The notes below the pieces were generated by a model, which did not search any database, had not been told where the DNA came from, and saw nothing but the letters and a program-made list of their open reading frames with translations. Shown piece after piece: positions 15,360 to 24,644 of a stretch of DNA of 34,289 nucleotides (within the stretch, counting starts at the first letter, position 1; every line of letters starts with the position of its first letter). The position numbers were made by a program, and so were the translations under genes. The DNA is from Pricia sp. (GTDB taxonomy: Bacteria > Bacteroidota > Bacteroidia > Flavobacteriales > Flavobacteriaceae): contig JAGXIC010000281.1 of assembly GCA_024635875.1 (NCBI GenBank), positions 1-34,289 on the forward strand, in the 5' to 3' direction.

Positions 15360-17786
15360 TTACCGTAATTCCCCCCCAAGTTCCTCTTTGTAACTCCGTT
15401 GTAGCTTGTCCATAATTTTATCGATTTGCTTATCGGTCAGGGTACCTTGGGAATCTTGCAAGGTGAAGCTGACGGCGTATGATTTTTTGCCTTCGGGAAG
15501 TTTATCCCCTTTGTACACATCGAAAAGATTGATATGTTTTAATAGCTTTTTCTCCGTCCGTCGACCGAGCTCATAGACTTGCTGAAAGGTGATGCTATCT
15601 TCCAAAAGTAACGCAAAATCACGTTTTACTTCGGGATATTTTGGAATCTCACGAAAGCTTATCTCATTCTTTTTTGCCAATACCATAAGGTGGTCCCAAT
15701 CGAATTCGGCGTAGAGGGTTTCCTGTTTAATATCCATTTTTTTAAGTATGGATTGCCGTACCGTGCCTACCGAAATTAATGCTTTGGAATTGACCGTCAA
15801 GGTCAGTCCTTCCGAAAAAATTGGATTTTCTGTAGGTATTGGGATGGTTTCCGGTATGCCCAGTCTCTCTAGGATATTGGTGACGATGGACTTTAAGTAG
15901 TAAAAATCCGTTCTTTTTTCAGCTATCGCCCAGCTATCCCCATATCGATTTCCTGTTAAAAATAGACTCAGTCGTTTCTTTTCAATGCGGGACTTATCCG
16001 TTTGGTGATAGGTTTTTCCGAACTCAAAAAACTTCAGATCCCTGTTCCTCCTATTTATGTTATACGAAACTGCTTCCAATCCCGAAAACAGCAGGGACTG
16101 GCGCATGACGGACAGTTCGGTTCCAAGCGGATTGAGCATGGAAACGTCACTCTTCCCAAATCCGTCACCCAAAAAATCGGAGTACTCGGGTGAGGTTAAA
16201 CTGTTGGCCATAATTTCAAAGAACCCTTGTGCGGCTAAAAAATCACCGATGGTATGCTGTAATTTGTAATCCTCGAACTTATGGGTCGTTGCGATCGAGG
16301 CGTTCAATTTGTTCTTGAAATCGATATTATTATAGCCGTAAATACGTAAAATTTCCTCAATAACGTCAACTTCACGCTGCACGTCAACACGGTAGGAGGG
16401 AATAGACAGCCCAAGGCCGGCCTCGGTCACGCTTTTTACCTTTATATCCAAAGAGGCAAGTATAGATTTGATAGTGTCTTGTGCAATTTCCTGTCCAATA
16501 AGAGAGTAGGTCTTTCGAAAAGTCAGGAACACCTGCTGTTCATCGGTCCGTTTGGGGTAAAAATCAACGATATCGGAGGTAATGTCGCCGCCGGCAAGTT
16601 CCCTGATAAGCAAAGTAGCGCGTTTTAGGGCATATTCTACGTTTTCTATGTCGATGCCCCGCTCAAATCGAAAAGAGGCATCTGTATTGAGCCCATGTCT
16701 TTTTGCGGTTTTTCGTACCGATACCGGATTAAAATACGCGCTTTCTAAAAAGATGGCTTTGGTCTTTTCGGTTACCCCGGTATTGATACCGCCAAAGACA
16801 CCAGCTATACACATGGGCTTTTCAGCGTCGCAGATCATGAGGTCGTCTTCGTGCAAACTGCGTTCTTCGCCATCCAAGGTCATGAATTTGGTACCTTCGG
16901 GTAAAGTTTTTACGATTATTTTATGCTCATGTATTCTCTCGGCATCAAACGCGTGTAACGGCTGGCCCAAATCGTGCAACACATAATTGGTAACGTCTAC
17001 AACGTTGTTTATGGGCTTTACACCAATGGCACGCAGTCGGTTTTGTAACCAATCGGGAGATGGTTTGACTTTTAGATTGCTAATGGTCACCCCACAATAT
17101 CGTGGTGCTGCCTTACTGTCGTCAACAGTTACTTGTACTTTTAAAGATCGGTTGTCAATACCAAATTGGCTGACGGATGGGGTTATCAGTTCTTTGTCGA
17201 CCTCCTGCTGTCTAAGTCCGGCTTTCAGATCCCTTGCGACACCGAAATGGCTCATGGCATCGGCGCGGTTCGGGGTTAGACCGATTTCGAAAACTTCGTC
17301 CCGTTCGACCCCGAAAACTTCGGAACAGGGCGTTCCGGGAACCAAGCTTTCGTCAAGTACCATAATGCCGTCATGGTCCGATCCGAGTCCGAGTTCGTCT
17401 TCTGCACAGATCATACCTAGGCTTTCCTCACCGCGAATCTTCCCCTTTTTTATCTGCCAGGCTTCTCCTTCCGGAGTGTATAGGGTAGTGCCAATAGTCG
17501 CCACAGGTACTTTTTGACCTTTAGCAACATTGGGCGCGCCGCAAACGATTTGCACTGGGACTCCAGAACCGATATCAACTGAAGTCAGCTTTAATGTATC
17601 GGCATTTGAATGTTTTTCACAGGATAGTATCTGGCCTACGACGATACCTTTTAATCCGCCTTTAACGGACTCGAAAGGGGTTATTCCCTCCACCTCTAGC
17701 CCAAGATCGGTCAAAAGTTCGGCCGTTTTATGGGATGGCCAATCCAGTTTAATGAATTGTTTCAACCAATTGTACGAAATTTGCAT
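15360..17786 (-). CDS. pheT: Phenylalanyl-tRNA synthetase beta subunit
   Basis: Beta subunit of the alpha2-beta2 enzyme that charges tRNA-Phe. It has 808 aa, normal for the family. The start MQISYNWLKQFIKLDWP is typical. The tRNA-binding OB domain (about 40-150) shows VGQILSCEKHSNADTLKL and VCGAPNVAKGQKVP. The B3/B4 editing domain follows with GLTPNRADAMSHFGVARDL and RCHGLNTDASFRFERGID-like motifs (here RHGLNTDASFRFERGID), then B5 (about 410-480) and a C-terminal anticodon-binding FDX-ACB domain (about 713-808, YPEVKRDFALLLED). The partner pheS is not in the window, as is common outside E. coli. The gene follows leuB after 101 bp with its own -7 element at 17840, so it is probably transcribed independently. 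Confidence 0.97.
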   Translation of the reverse strand: MQISYNWLKQFIKLDWPSHKTAELLTDLGLEVEGITPFESVKGGLKGIVVGQILSCEKHSNADTLKLTSVDIGSGVPVQIVCGAPNVAKGQKVPVATIGTTLYTPEGEAWQIKKGKIRGEESLGMICAEDELGLGSDHDGIMVLDESLVPGTPCSEVFGVERDEVFEIGLTPNRADAMSHFGVARDLKAGLRQQEVDKELITPSVSQFGIDNRSLKVQVTVDDSKAAPRYCGVTISNLKVKPSPDWLQNRLRAIGVKPINNVVDVTNYVLHDLGQPLHAFDAERIHEHKIIVKTLPEGTKFMTLDGEERSLHEDDLMICDAEKPMCIAGVFGGINTGVTEKTKAIFLESAYFNPVSVRKTAKRHGLNTDASFRFERGIDIENVEYALKRATLLIRELAGGDITSDIVDFYPKRTDEQQVFLTFRKTYSLIGQEIAQDTIKSILASLDIKVKSVTEAGLGLSIPSYRVDVQREVDVIEEILRIYGYNNIDFKNKLNASIATTHKFEDYKLQHTIGDFLAAQGFFEIMANSLTSPEYSDFLGDGFGKSDVSMLNPLGTELSVMRQSLLFSGLEAVSYNINRRNRDLKFFEFGKTYHQTDKSRIEKKRLSLFLTGNRYGDSWAIAEKRTDFYYLKSIVTNILERLGIPETIPIPTENPIFSEGLTLTVNSKALISVGTVRQSILKKMDIKQETLYAEFDWDHLMVLAKKNEISFREIPKYPEVKRDFALLLEDSITFQQVYELGRRTEKKLLKHINLFDVYKGDKLPEGKKSYAVSFTLQDSQGTLTDKQIDKIMDKLQRSYKEELGGELR

Positions 17787-17839
17787 GCTAAAGGGTTAAG
17801 GGACTCGGATTAAAAAATTCAAACCGGATTTAGAAGCGA

Positions 17840-17847
17840 CAAAGATA
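17840..17847 (-). promoter_or_regulatory. Candidate -7 element for pheT
   Basis: The minus strand reads TATCTTTG, an exact TAnnTTTG match, 54 bases before the pheT ATG. No convincing -33 element is present, because that position is filled by the TTTGGGATT repeat tract. Confidence 0.4.
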
Positions 17848-17852
17848 AATAA

Positions 17853-17887
17853 TGGGTTTGGAATTTGGGATTTGGGATTTGGATTTT
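17853..17887. repeat. Short degenerate tandem repeats of TTTGGGATT
   Basis: The sequence is several imperfect copies of a 7-9 base unit (TTTGGAA, TTTGGGA, TTTGGGA, TTTGGA) directly abutting the leuB stop codon. The same TTGGAATTTGGAA-type wording ends both copies of the longer repeat at 23687-23871, which also abuts a minus-strand stop codon. Confidence 0.6.
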
Positions 17888-19006
17888 TTAAATAATAGTC
17901 GATTTTCCCAACCAGATATTCTCCTCGTTCAGATTGAAATTTTCATCGGAATCCACAATGTTCTCGGTAATATAATCGCCTACATACTCCGTACCGTACT
18001 TACTGCTACCCAGCACATCGGGAGTGACTACTTTTTTCACGAAGGATTTATGTACCGCGGTCATGACGGCATTGGCTTCTTCGTCCATCCCAAAATGCTG
18101 CAACATCATGGCCGTGCTAAGGATAGATGCAACAGGATTGGCAATATTCTTACCCTTGGCCTGGGGATATGAGCCATGGAAAGGTTCGAACATGGCGTTC
18201 TCGGTGCCAACCGATGCCGCAGGCAATAAACCGGTGGAGCCTATTATGACACTTCCCAGGTCCGATAGGATGTCACCGAACATATTATCGGTCAATATAA
18301 CATCGAATTGATCAGGCTTGAGCATCATTTGAACGGCCGCATTGTCAATAAAGAGGCATTGCAGTTCGACCTCGGAATAGCTTTTTCCAATTTCCGTGAC
18401 CGTTTTTCGCCACAGTCGTGAGGATTCCAATACATTGGCCTTATCGACAAGGGTCAATTTTTTTCTTCGCTTTTTTGCCGCTTTGAATGCCAAATGGGCG
18501 ATACGGCTTATTTCTTGCTCCGAATATTCACAAAGATCGGAGGCAACGGTGCCATCGGCACTTATCGTTTTTTTACCAAAATAGATACCTCCCATAAGTT
18601 CCCTAAAAATGACCAGATTGGTATTGCCGATTATTTTTTCCTTTAAAGGGGAATTGCCGATGAGGGTAGGAAAGGTTCTTATCGGCCGGATGCTTGCAAA
18701 AAGTTCCAATTCTTTCCGTAATTTAAGAAGTCCTTGTTCCGGCCGTATTTTGGCTTCGGGGTTGTTGTCATACTCCAAGGCACCGATGGCTCCAAATAAG
18801 ATGGCGTCGGACTCCCGACATAAATTGAGGGTTTCGTCGGGCAATGGTTTGCCCGTACTGGTCATGGCAATGGCCCCGACCGGTGCTTCAACATAAATGA
18901 ATCGGTGGTTAAACGTTTCTTCTATGGCCCGAAGACATTTGACCGACTGGGCCAAGACCTCGGGTCCGATACCATCTCCACCAAGAAGGGCTATTTTTAG
19001 CTGCAT
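17888..19006 (-). CDS. leuB: 3-isopropylmalate dehydrogenase
   Basis: Third step of leucine biosynthesis: NAD- and Mg-dependent oxidative decarboxylation of 3-isopropylmalate. It has 372 aa, the family length. The motifs IALLGGDGIGPEV (5-17), RPEQGLLKLRKEL and ELMGGIYFG, with Y142 and K189 catalytic, are in place. The metal aspartates D221, D245 and D249 lie in LFIDNAAVQ and TDNMFGDILSDLGS, and the NAD loop is AMFEPFHGSYP. All key residues are present. The gene lies 167 bp downstream of leuA on the same strand. leuC and leuD are not here, so the pathway is split, and only leuA-leuB are together. Confidence 0.97.
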   Translation of the reverse strand: MQLKIALLGGDGIGPEVLAQSVKCLRAIEETFNHRFIYVEAPVGAIAMTSTGKPLPDETLNLCRESDAILFGAIGALEYDNNPEAKIRPEQGLLKLRKELELFASIRPIRTFPTLIGNSPLKEKIIGNTNLVIFRELMGGIYFGKKTISADGTVASDLCEYSEQEISRIAHLAFKAAKKRRKKLTLVDKANVLESSRLWRKTVTEIGKSYSEVELQCLFIDNAAVQMMLKPDQFDVILTDNMFGDILSDLGSVIIGSTGLLPAASVGTENAMFEPFHGSYPQAKGKNIANPVASILSTAMMLQHFGMDEEANAVMTAVHKSFVKKVVTPDVLGSSKYGTEYVGDYITENIVDSDENFNLNEENIWLGKSTII

Positions 19007-19173
19007 GATGTTGGATTACTGCGTTATTCACCTATGAAGTCATTGGTTATTCAGTTTACATGAATGCAATTCCTCCACCGCTGTAAAATTAACCTAATAA
19101 CTTAATACCATCACAATACTAGCTTAAATAACTATCGCCAAATCAATTTGAGGTGTAAAAGAGTATGAAGTGT

Positions 19174-20346
19174 TTACGTAACCGTCTCGATGCCCAAATT
19201 GCAGGCTTCTATGATTTCCGGAATATCTTCGTCGGAGATTTCTTTATGCACGTCGGCAAACTTTAGAAATTCTTGATAGACTTCGTCCAATTGACGTTTG
19301 GTCAGTTCATAGCCGACAATTTTTGCCCGGTAGGCCAATGCGGCACGGCCACTTCTGGCGGTGAGTACTATCGAAGATTCATTGACACCTACATCTTCGG
19401 GATCCATGATCTCATAGGTTTCCCTATTCTTGATGACGCCGTCTTGGTGTATTCCGGAACTATGTGCAAAGGCGTTGGCCCCGACGATGGCCTTATTGGG
19501 CTGAACGAGCATTCCCATCTTTTGGGATACCATCTGGCTGGTATCGTACAATAATCTACTGTTGATATTCGTGTCGAGATTTAGGTCGGGGTGTTGGCGC
19601 ATAATCATCACGACTTCCTCTAGAGAGGTATTTCCGGCCCGTTCACCGATGCCATTTATTGTGCACTCTATCTGTCTTGCCCCGTTCATTACCCCAGCAA
19701 TGGAGTTGGCGGTGGCGAGACCTAGGTCGTTATGGCAATGGCAAGAGAGTATGGCTTTGTGGATGCCCTTAACATTCTCCTTAAGGTATTTCATTTTGGC
19801 GCCGTATTCCTCGGGTAGACAGTATCCTGTGGTATCTGGAATGTTAAGTACGGTGGCTCCCGCCTTAATGACCGCCTCACAGACCTTGGCAAGGAATTCG
19901 TTATCGGTACGACCGGCATCCTCGGCATAAAACTCTACATCCTCTACAAAAGTCTTGGCGTATTTGACCGCACTGACGGCACGATCGATAATAGCCTCCC
20001 GATTGGAATTGAACTTGAATTTTATATGGGAGTCAGAAGTTCCAATCCCTGTATGAATCCGCGGTTTTTTGGCAAATTTTAAGGCGTCCGCAGCTACTTC
20101 GATATCCTTTTTAACGGCACGGGTGAGACCGCAAACCGTAGCATTTTTTATCAATTTCGAAATCTCTACTACGGAAGTAAAGTCCCCGGGACTCGATATA
20201 GGAAATCCCGCTTCGATAATATCCACCCCCAATTCGTCTAAACGGGCCGCAATGACCAGTTTTTGGTCGGCATCCAATTTGCAACCGGGCACCTGTTCGC
20301 CGTCACGTAATGTGGTGTCAAAAATCTGTACCTTATCTTTACTCAT
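19174..20346 (-). CDS. leuA: 2-isopropylmalate synthase, short form
   Basis: First committed step of leucine biosynthesis: condensation of acetyl-CoA with 2-oxoisovalerate. It has 390 aa. The catalytic barrel is complete: [12 protein letters not shown] (R14, D15), the [10 protein letters not shown] metal motif (H203, H205), NGIGERAGN and HSSGIHQDG. The family's C-terminal regulatory domain (leucine feedback site, about 120 residues in the long form) is absent, because the protein ends soon after the linker helices. The related homocitrate and citramalate synthases share the barrel, but the neighbouring leuB supports the leucine assignment. It opens at the ATG at 20346 and stands first in the leuA-leuB unit. 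Confidence 0.9.
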   Translation of the reverse strand: MSKDKVQIFDTTLRDGEQVPGCKLDADQKLVIAARLDELGVDIIEAGFPISSPGDFTSVVEISKLIKNATVCGLTRAVKKDIEVAADALKFAKKPRIHTGIGTSDSHIKFKFNSNREAIIDRAVSAVKYAKTFVEDVEFYAEDAGRTDNEFLAKVCEAVIKAGATVLNIPDTTGYCLPEEYGAKMKYLKENVKGIHKAILSCHCHNDLGLATANSIAGVMNGARQIECTINGIGERAGNTSLEEVVMIMRQHPDLNLDTNINSRLLYDTSQMVSQKMGMLVQPNKAIVGANAFAHSSGIHQDGVIKNRETYEIMDPEDVGVNESSIVLTARSGRAALAYRAKIVGYELTKRQLDEVYQEFLKFADVHKEISDEDIPEIIEACNLGIETVT

Positions 20347-20443
20347 TATATTTTGTACTTTAGCTAGCTTATGTTGAAATCGTTTAAACTTTTTCTTCTA
20401 CCTACAAAGTAAAGGTATTCGATTTCATTAAAAAATTAAAGTG

Positions 20444-20455
20444 CGCTTATAAGCG
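20444..20455. repeat. 12-bp perfect palindrome CGCTTATAAGCG
   Basis: Self-complementary 12-mer in the intergenic space between the divergent leuA (-) and the 514-aa gene (+). It is about 98 bp upstream of leuA, a reasonable place for an operator. No repeat copy is seen elsewhere in the window. Confidence 0.4.
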
Positions 20456-20580
20456 ACGGTTACGAATATAAAGCCAAATAGGCAGTTGAACTACCGAATA
20501 AGGCCATTAGTACAACGCCAAGTGCGTTTTAGTATTAGTTAAATCATTGAACAGCAACCATATAAACTGCAATTATTACG

Positions 20581-22125
20581 ATGACAAATGCGCATAGGGA
20601 TGCCTTGTTCGTTTTGGTAAAGTCCCTTTCGAAATCAGAAAAACGTCAATTTAAACTATATGTTGGTCGGTTGGGGGTAAATACCGATGCTAAATTTTTG
20701 GCTTTGTTCAATCTGATGGACAAAATCAAGAAATACGATGAGAAAACGATTTTGGAAAGTGGCATTGTCAAAAAAGCCCAATTATCGAACCTTAAGGCCC
20801 ATCTATACAAACAGATATTAGTAAGTTTACGTTTAAACCCCGTCAACCAGACTATCCGGTTGCAGATTCGCGAACAGCTTGATTTTGCAACCATCCTGTA
20901 CCAAAAAGGACTGTACCGGCAAAGCCTAAAGATTTTGGACAAGGCCAAGGCGACCGCCATCGAGAACCAAGAAAAGAATATCGCCTACGAAATCGTCGAG
21001 CTCGAGAAGATTATTGAGACCCAGTATATCACACGAAGTATTCCCGACCGGGCCGATGAACTTGCCATTCAGGCCAAAGAACTGTCCGCCCAAAATGTCA
21101 TGACCAGTAAACTTTCAAACCTTTCGCTGCAGCTCTATGGGCAGATGCTGAAGGTCGGATATGTTCGTAGCGATGATGATTACGTTCGGGTCAAGTCGTA
21201 TTTCGAAAGCCATTTGCCTAAATATCAGATCGAAGATTTGGGTTTCCGTGAAAAATTATGGCTCTATAAAGCGCATCTTTGGTATAGTTTTCTAACTCAG
21301 GATTTTCTTTCTACCTATAAATATGCGAGTAAATGGGTCGATCTTTTCTATGAACAAAAGGAGCAGATATATTTGAATCCCGTTTTCTTTATTAAAGGAA
21401 ACCACTATTTGTTAGAATCTTTATTCTATGTTAAATATGCATCCCAATTTAAAGAAACGCTTGAACACTTGGAGAAAGTGGTTGGGGGAAAGGAATTTCC
21501 GAAAAACGACAACGTTAGGTCCTTGGTATTTCTCTATGTTAACGCCAATAAACTGAATCTCCATTTTTTGGAAGGCACGTTCAAAAAAGGAGTGTACCTG
21601 GTCAAAATCATCGAATACGGCATCAATAAGCACAAAGATCGCATCGATGCCCATCACATCATGTTGTTGTACTATAAAATTGCTTGTCTCTATTTCGGTA
21701 TCGGTGACAACAAGAACTGTATTCAATACCTGAAAAAAATTATAAACAACCGAAACCTAAAAATGCGAGAGGACCTAATGTGCTTTTCCCGGGTCTTAAG
21801 TTTGGTCGCCCATTATGAGGCGGGAATGGATTACCATCTTGAAATCCAATTGAAAAGTACGTACAAATTCCTTCTAAAGATGAACGATTTGCACGCCGTT
21901 CAGAAGGAAATGATCAAATTTTTGCGCAATTTAGGGGGAATCTATCCCCATGAGCTGAAAAACGAATTCCAAAAGCTGTATACGGAACTGAAAAAGTATG
22001 AGGACCATCCCTACGAAAAAAGAGCTTTTCTATATTTGGACATTATTTCGTGGTTGGAAAGCCATTTAGAGAACCGGCCGGTTGCGGAAATCATCCGTGA
22101 AAAGGCGATGGCGGCAATACGGTAA
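20581..22125 (+). CDS. Helical-repeat protein of unknown function, 514 aa
   Basis: I do not recognise a named family. The protein is almost entirely alpha-helical, with no signal peptide or membrane helix. Its pattern of paired amphipathic helices (QLDFATILYQKGLYRQSLKILDKAKATA, YKIACLYFGIGDNKNCIQYLKKII) is TPR-like from about residue 95 on. The N-terminus (FVLVKSLSKSEKRQFKLYVGRLG) is basic. It is therefore likely a cytoplasmic scaffold or regulatory protein. The transporter gene starts 28 bp after the stop on the same strand, so the two are likely cotranscribed. The start ATG at 20581 has an AT-rich leader and no Shine-Dalgarno. Confidence 0.82.
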   Translation: MTNAHRDALFVLVKSLSKSEKRQFKLYVGRLGVNTDAKFLALFNLMDKIKKYDEKTILESGIVKKAQLSNLKAHLYKQILVSLRLNPVNQTIRLQIREQLDFATILYQKGLYRQSLKILDKAKATAIENQEKNIAYEIVELEKIIETQYITRSIPDRADELAIQAKELSAQNVMTSKLSNLSLQLYGQMLKVGYVRSDDDYVRVKSYFESHLPKYQIEDLGFREKLWLYKAHLWYSFLTQDFLSTYKYASKWVDLFYEQKEQIYLNPVFFIKGNHYLLESLFYVKYASQFKETLEHLEKVVGGKEFPKNDNVRSLVFLYVNANKLNLHFLEGTFKKGVYLVKIIEYGINKHKDRIDAHHIMLLYYKIACLYFGIGDNKNCIQYLKKIINNRNLKMREDLMCFSRVLSLVAHYEAGMDYHLEIQLKSTYKFLLKMNDLHAVQKEMIKFLRNLGGIYPHELKNEFQKLYTELKKYEDHPYEKRAFLYLDIISWLESHLENRPVAEIIREKAMAAIR

Positions 22126-22153
22126 GAATGCGTATGCACGTGGTGATTCTCTT

Positions 22154-23044
22154 ATGTCCTGCCAAACTAATAGCTACTATTTGAACCGACCGACGACCTT
22201 TACTACCACGAATTTTCTAGAAATAAACCTGGCCATGTTGCTTTTGAGCACGTCGGGGCCTTTTGGTAAGTTTATTACCTTGCCAGTGCCTTTGACTATT
22301 GCTATACGGGCTGTATTGGCACTACTATTTTTAATACTGTACTGTAGGTTCAAAGGCATTTCGTTTGGCCTTCGAAGTGGTGACAGATGGCCTATATTGT
22401 TAAGCGGATTATTGATGGCCGCACATTGGCTGACCTATTTTCATGCCTTGCAACTATCGAACGTCGCCATTGGCATGCTATCATTATTCACGTACCCCGT
22501 TTTCACTTCGTTTTTGGAGCCACTTTTTTTAAAGACCCGGTTTAAAAAAACCCATATGCTATTGGGCCTTCTTGTATTGTCGGGAATATATTTTTTAGTA
22601 CCGGATTTTAGTTTGGGTAACCAGAGTACCATAGCCATCGGGTTTGGATTGCTTTCCGCCCTATGCTATGCCATTCGCAATCTGATATTAAAAACAAAGG
22701 TAGACCGGTACCAGGGTTCGCTTTTGATGACGTATCAAATGGGTATTGTCAGCTTGCTGCTTTTGCCCGTTTATTTTTTATACGACCTAAGCACAATCGG
22801 GCAACAATGGGAAGGGCTTTTGGGCGTGGCATTGATTACTACGGTGCTGGGGCACACCATGTTCATCAATTGTTTTAAACATTTTTCGGTAACGACGGTC
22901 AGTATCTTGAGCAGCATCCAGCCCGTTTATGGTATTTTGATCGGAGCGTTGCTTTTGTCGGAAATACCAGCTTGGACTACAGTTATAGGTGGTCTTTTAA
23001 TCTTAGCCTCGGTGGTTGTGGAGAGCATCAGGTCGTATCGTTGA
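22154..23044 (+). CDS. EamA/DMT-family inner-membrane transporter
   Basis: Drug/metabolite transporter with the usual ten membrane helices in two EamA repeats, 296 aa from the ATG at 22154. An earlier in-frame ATG at 22082 lies inside the preceding gene and would add a basic, non-hydrophobic stretch, so it is rejected. Helices are recognisable from LEINLAMLLLSTSGPFGKF through WPILLSGLLMAAHWLTYFHA, and in the second repeat GLLSALCYAIRN, LLGVALITTVLGHTMFI and VTTVSILSSIQPVYGILIGALLL. The last is the typical final EamA motif. The substrate is unknown; relatives export amino acids, purines or sugars. It converges with the DUF4252 gene, with stops 34 bp apart. Confidence 0.92.
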   Translation: MSCQTNSYYLNRPTTFTTTNFLEINLAMLLLSTSGPFGKFITLPVPLTIAIRAVLALLFLILYCRFKGISFGLRSGDRWPILLSGLLMAAHWLTYFHALQLSNVAIGMLSLFTYPVFTSFLEPLFLKTRFKKTHMLLGLLVLSGIYFLVPDFSLGNQSTIAIGFGLLSALCYAIRNLILKTKVDRYQGSLLMTYQMGIVSLLLLPVYFLYDLSTIGQQWEGLLGVALITTVLGHTMFINCFKHFSVTTVSILSSIQPVYGILIGALLLSEIPAWTTVIGGLLILASVVVESIRSYR

Positions 23045-23078
23045 TTTCGACCTGCGAATTCCCGCCTTCTTTTTTCTC

Positions 23079-23603
23079 TTATTGATTACTACCGTTCGTC
23101 GGCCCCAGATTATATTGATTGATCAAACCTTCGCTTATTTTCTGGAACGCTTCGTTCTGGGCCATTTGTCGGACTTTGGCCGGGTCGAAATCCCCGTTAA
23201 AATACAGAAAGGAACCTTTTTGGTTGTTATTGTTATAGATCAGGATTTCCTTCACGGCATCCTTTTTTTCGCGGACGGATACAACATTTCGGTTCAGGTC
23301 ATCATTTTTTCGGAATACCTCGATAAACGAATTGCCGGTAATCCCGTTCATTTGCTGGTTTAAAAAACTGGTCCTTTCCGGTGTGGTACTCGGGAACTGC
23401 ATGTACCGAAGGTCTTTGGTATTGCCGACCAAGGATTTCATTTCCGGCGAAATAGTACCGATCATCGAAAGCATAAAACGGGGCACACGAATGGCAGTTA
23501 CTTGATTATCCTCTTTATGGGCATCATAAAAGCGGTCGATGGAGTTGTAGGTGCCGCAAGAGGATGTCAGTACAATAGCTAAAAGAAAGATTATTTTTTT
23601 CAT
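23079..23603 (-). CDS. DUF4252-type lipoprotein
   Basis: Exported lipoprotein of 174 aa. The N-terminus MKKIIFLLAIVLTSSCGTYN is a textbook signal with acceptor C16. The mature part matches the DUF4252 pattern. It opens with a small helix (IDRFYDAHKED), then VTAIRVPRFMLSMIG, a central SPEMKSLVGNTKDLRYMQFP, and a C-terminal EKKDAVKEILIYNNNNQKGSFLYFNGDFDP. Function is unknown; in this phylum such genes often neighbour extracytoplasmic sigma-factor systems, but none is visible here. It starts at 23603, and the repeat region lies upstream of it. Confidence 0.78.
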   Translation of the reverse strand: MKKIIFLLAIVLTSSCGTYNSIDRFYDAHKEDNQVTAIRVPRFMLSMIGTISPEMKSLVGNTKDLRYMQFPSTTPERTSFLNQQMNGITGNSFIEVFRKNDDLNRNVVSVREKKDAVKEILIYNNNNQKGSFLYFNGDFDPAKVRQMAQNEAFQKISEGLINQYNLGPTNGSNQ

Positions 23604-23686
23604 GGATGTTTAATTAGGATGTGCCTAATCGTAAGCCACGAATGTACGTTTATTTCTTAAAAACCTGATTTTTGTTCTCCTGACTA

Positions 23687-23871
23687 TAGTTTATATTGAG
23701 CGCAGTCGAAGTGCTCGACGTGACAAATTTGGAAGTTGGGATTTGGTGCTTGGAATTTGAAATTTTTGGGGGCATCTCCACTTTAGTTTATACTGAGCCC
23801 AATCGAAGTACTCGATGTGACAAATTTGGAAGTTAGGATTTGGAATTCGGTGCATGGAATTTGGAATTTTT
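23687..23871. repeat. Two tandem copies of a ~80-90 bp dispersed repeat
   Basis: Copy 1 runs 23687-23767 and copy 2 runs 23784-23871. The first 60 bases of each (23687-23746 and 23784-23843) differ at only six positions, all substitutions. Both contain TCGAAGT(G/A)CTCGA(C/T)GTGACAAATT, followed by a TTGGAATTTGGAA-type tail. Copy 2 ends on the first base of the pseudouridine-synthase stop codon. The TTCGAC/GTCACGTCGAG wording resembles extragenic repeats that I know from flavobacterial genomes, but I cannot search for other copies. Confidence 0.8.
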
Positions 23872-24569
23872 CACAAACAAGCATCCCAAACCGGATCTCG
23901 GGGCGGGGGAGCGGTCAAGGATAACAATTCCTTTTTTACGGGATGTATAAAACTAAGGCTCTGCGCATGTAGGTGGATACTCGCGTCTTTGTTACTCCGA
24001 TCGAATCCGTATTTCAGGTCCCCTTTGATGGGGCAGCCAATAGCGGACAGTTGCGCGCGTATCTGATGGTGTCGGCCGGTTTTTAGGTCTATTTCCAATA
24101 GGAAATAATTATCAAGCTTTTTAATCACCTGAAATTCGAGAATAGCCTTTTTACTCTCAGTGACCTCGTTGTGGTTTGCATAGGATTTATTCCGTTTCGT
24201 ATTGCGATAGAGCCAGTGTACCAGCGTGTCGCTTTCTTTTTCAGGGGGATTCTTTACGACGGCCCAATACGTCTTGGTCGTTTTTTTTTCTGCGAACAGT
24301 TTGTTAAGGCGCGGTAGGGCCTTTGAAGTCTTGGCGAACACGATTATTCCGGACGTAGGGCGATCCAAGCGATGGGCGACGCCTAAATACACATTACCGG
24401 GCTTGTTATATTTTTCCCTGATATACAGTTTTACAACTTCGCTAAGCGGCATATCACCGGTCTTGTCGCCTTGCACAATATCTCCTGGTCTTTTATTGAC
24501 GGCAATTAAATGGTTATCCTCATAGAGCACCTGAAGATTTTTTGGATTTGAACGTATTTTGTCGGCCAC
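23871..24569 (-). CDS. RluA-family RNA pseudouridine synthase
   Basis: Converts specific uridines of rRNA or tRNA to pseudouridine. It has 232 aa, lacks an S4 domain and consists of the catalytic fold alone. The family motif VAHRLDRPTSGIIVFAK contains the catalytic D69. The later motifs TYWAVVKNPP, FLLEIDLKTGRHHQIRAQLSAIGCPIKGDLKYG and SIHLHAQSLSF are complete. Which uridine is modified cannot be told; the short form matches RluA/TruC-like enzymes. The gene lies 75 bp downstream of panB on the same strand and is probably in its operon. Confidence 0.93.
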   Translation of the reverse strand: MADKIRSNPKNLQVLYEDNHLIAVNKRPGDIVQGDKTGDMPLSEVVKLYIREKYNKPGNVYLGVAHRLDRPTSGIIVFAKTSKALPRLNKLFAEKKTTKTYWAVVKNPPEKESDTLVHWLYRNTKRNKSYANHNEVTESKKAILEFQVIKKLDNYFLLEIDLKTGRHHQIRAQLSAIGCPIKGDLKYGFDRSNKDASIHLHAQSLSFIHPVKKELLSLTAPPPRDPVWDACL

Positions 24570-24644
24570 TATATTACCGGTTTTTCAACTACTTTTCTAA
24601 ATAAATGAACTGCCTGTAAAAGCACATACTAAAGGCAACACCAG

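Noticed and set aside
22082-22153. N-terminal extension of the EamA transporter from the ATG at 22082
   Set aside because: It lies inside the preceding gene, encodes a basic non-membrane stretch, and the ATG at 22154 places the first membrane helix at the usual distance.
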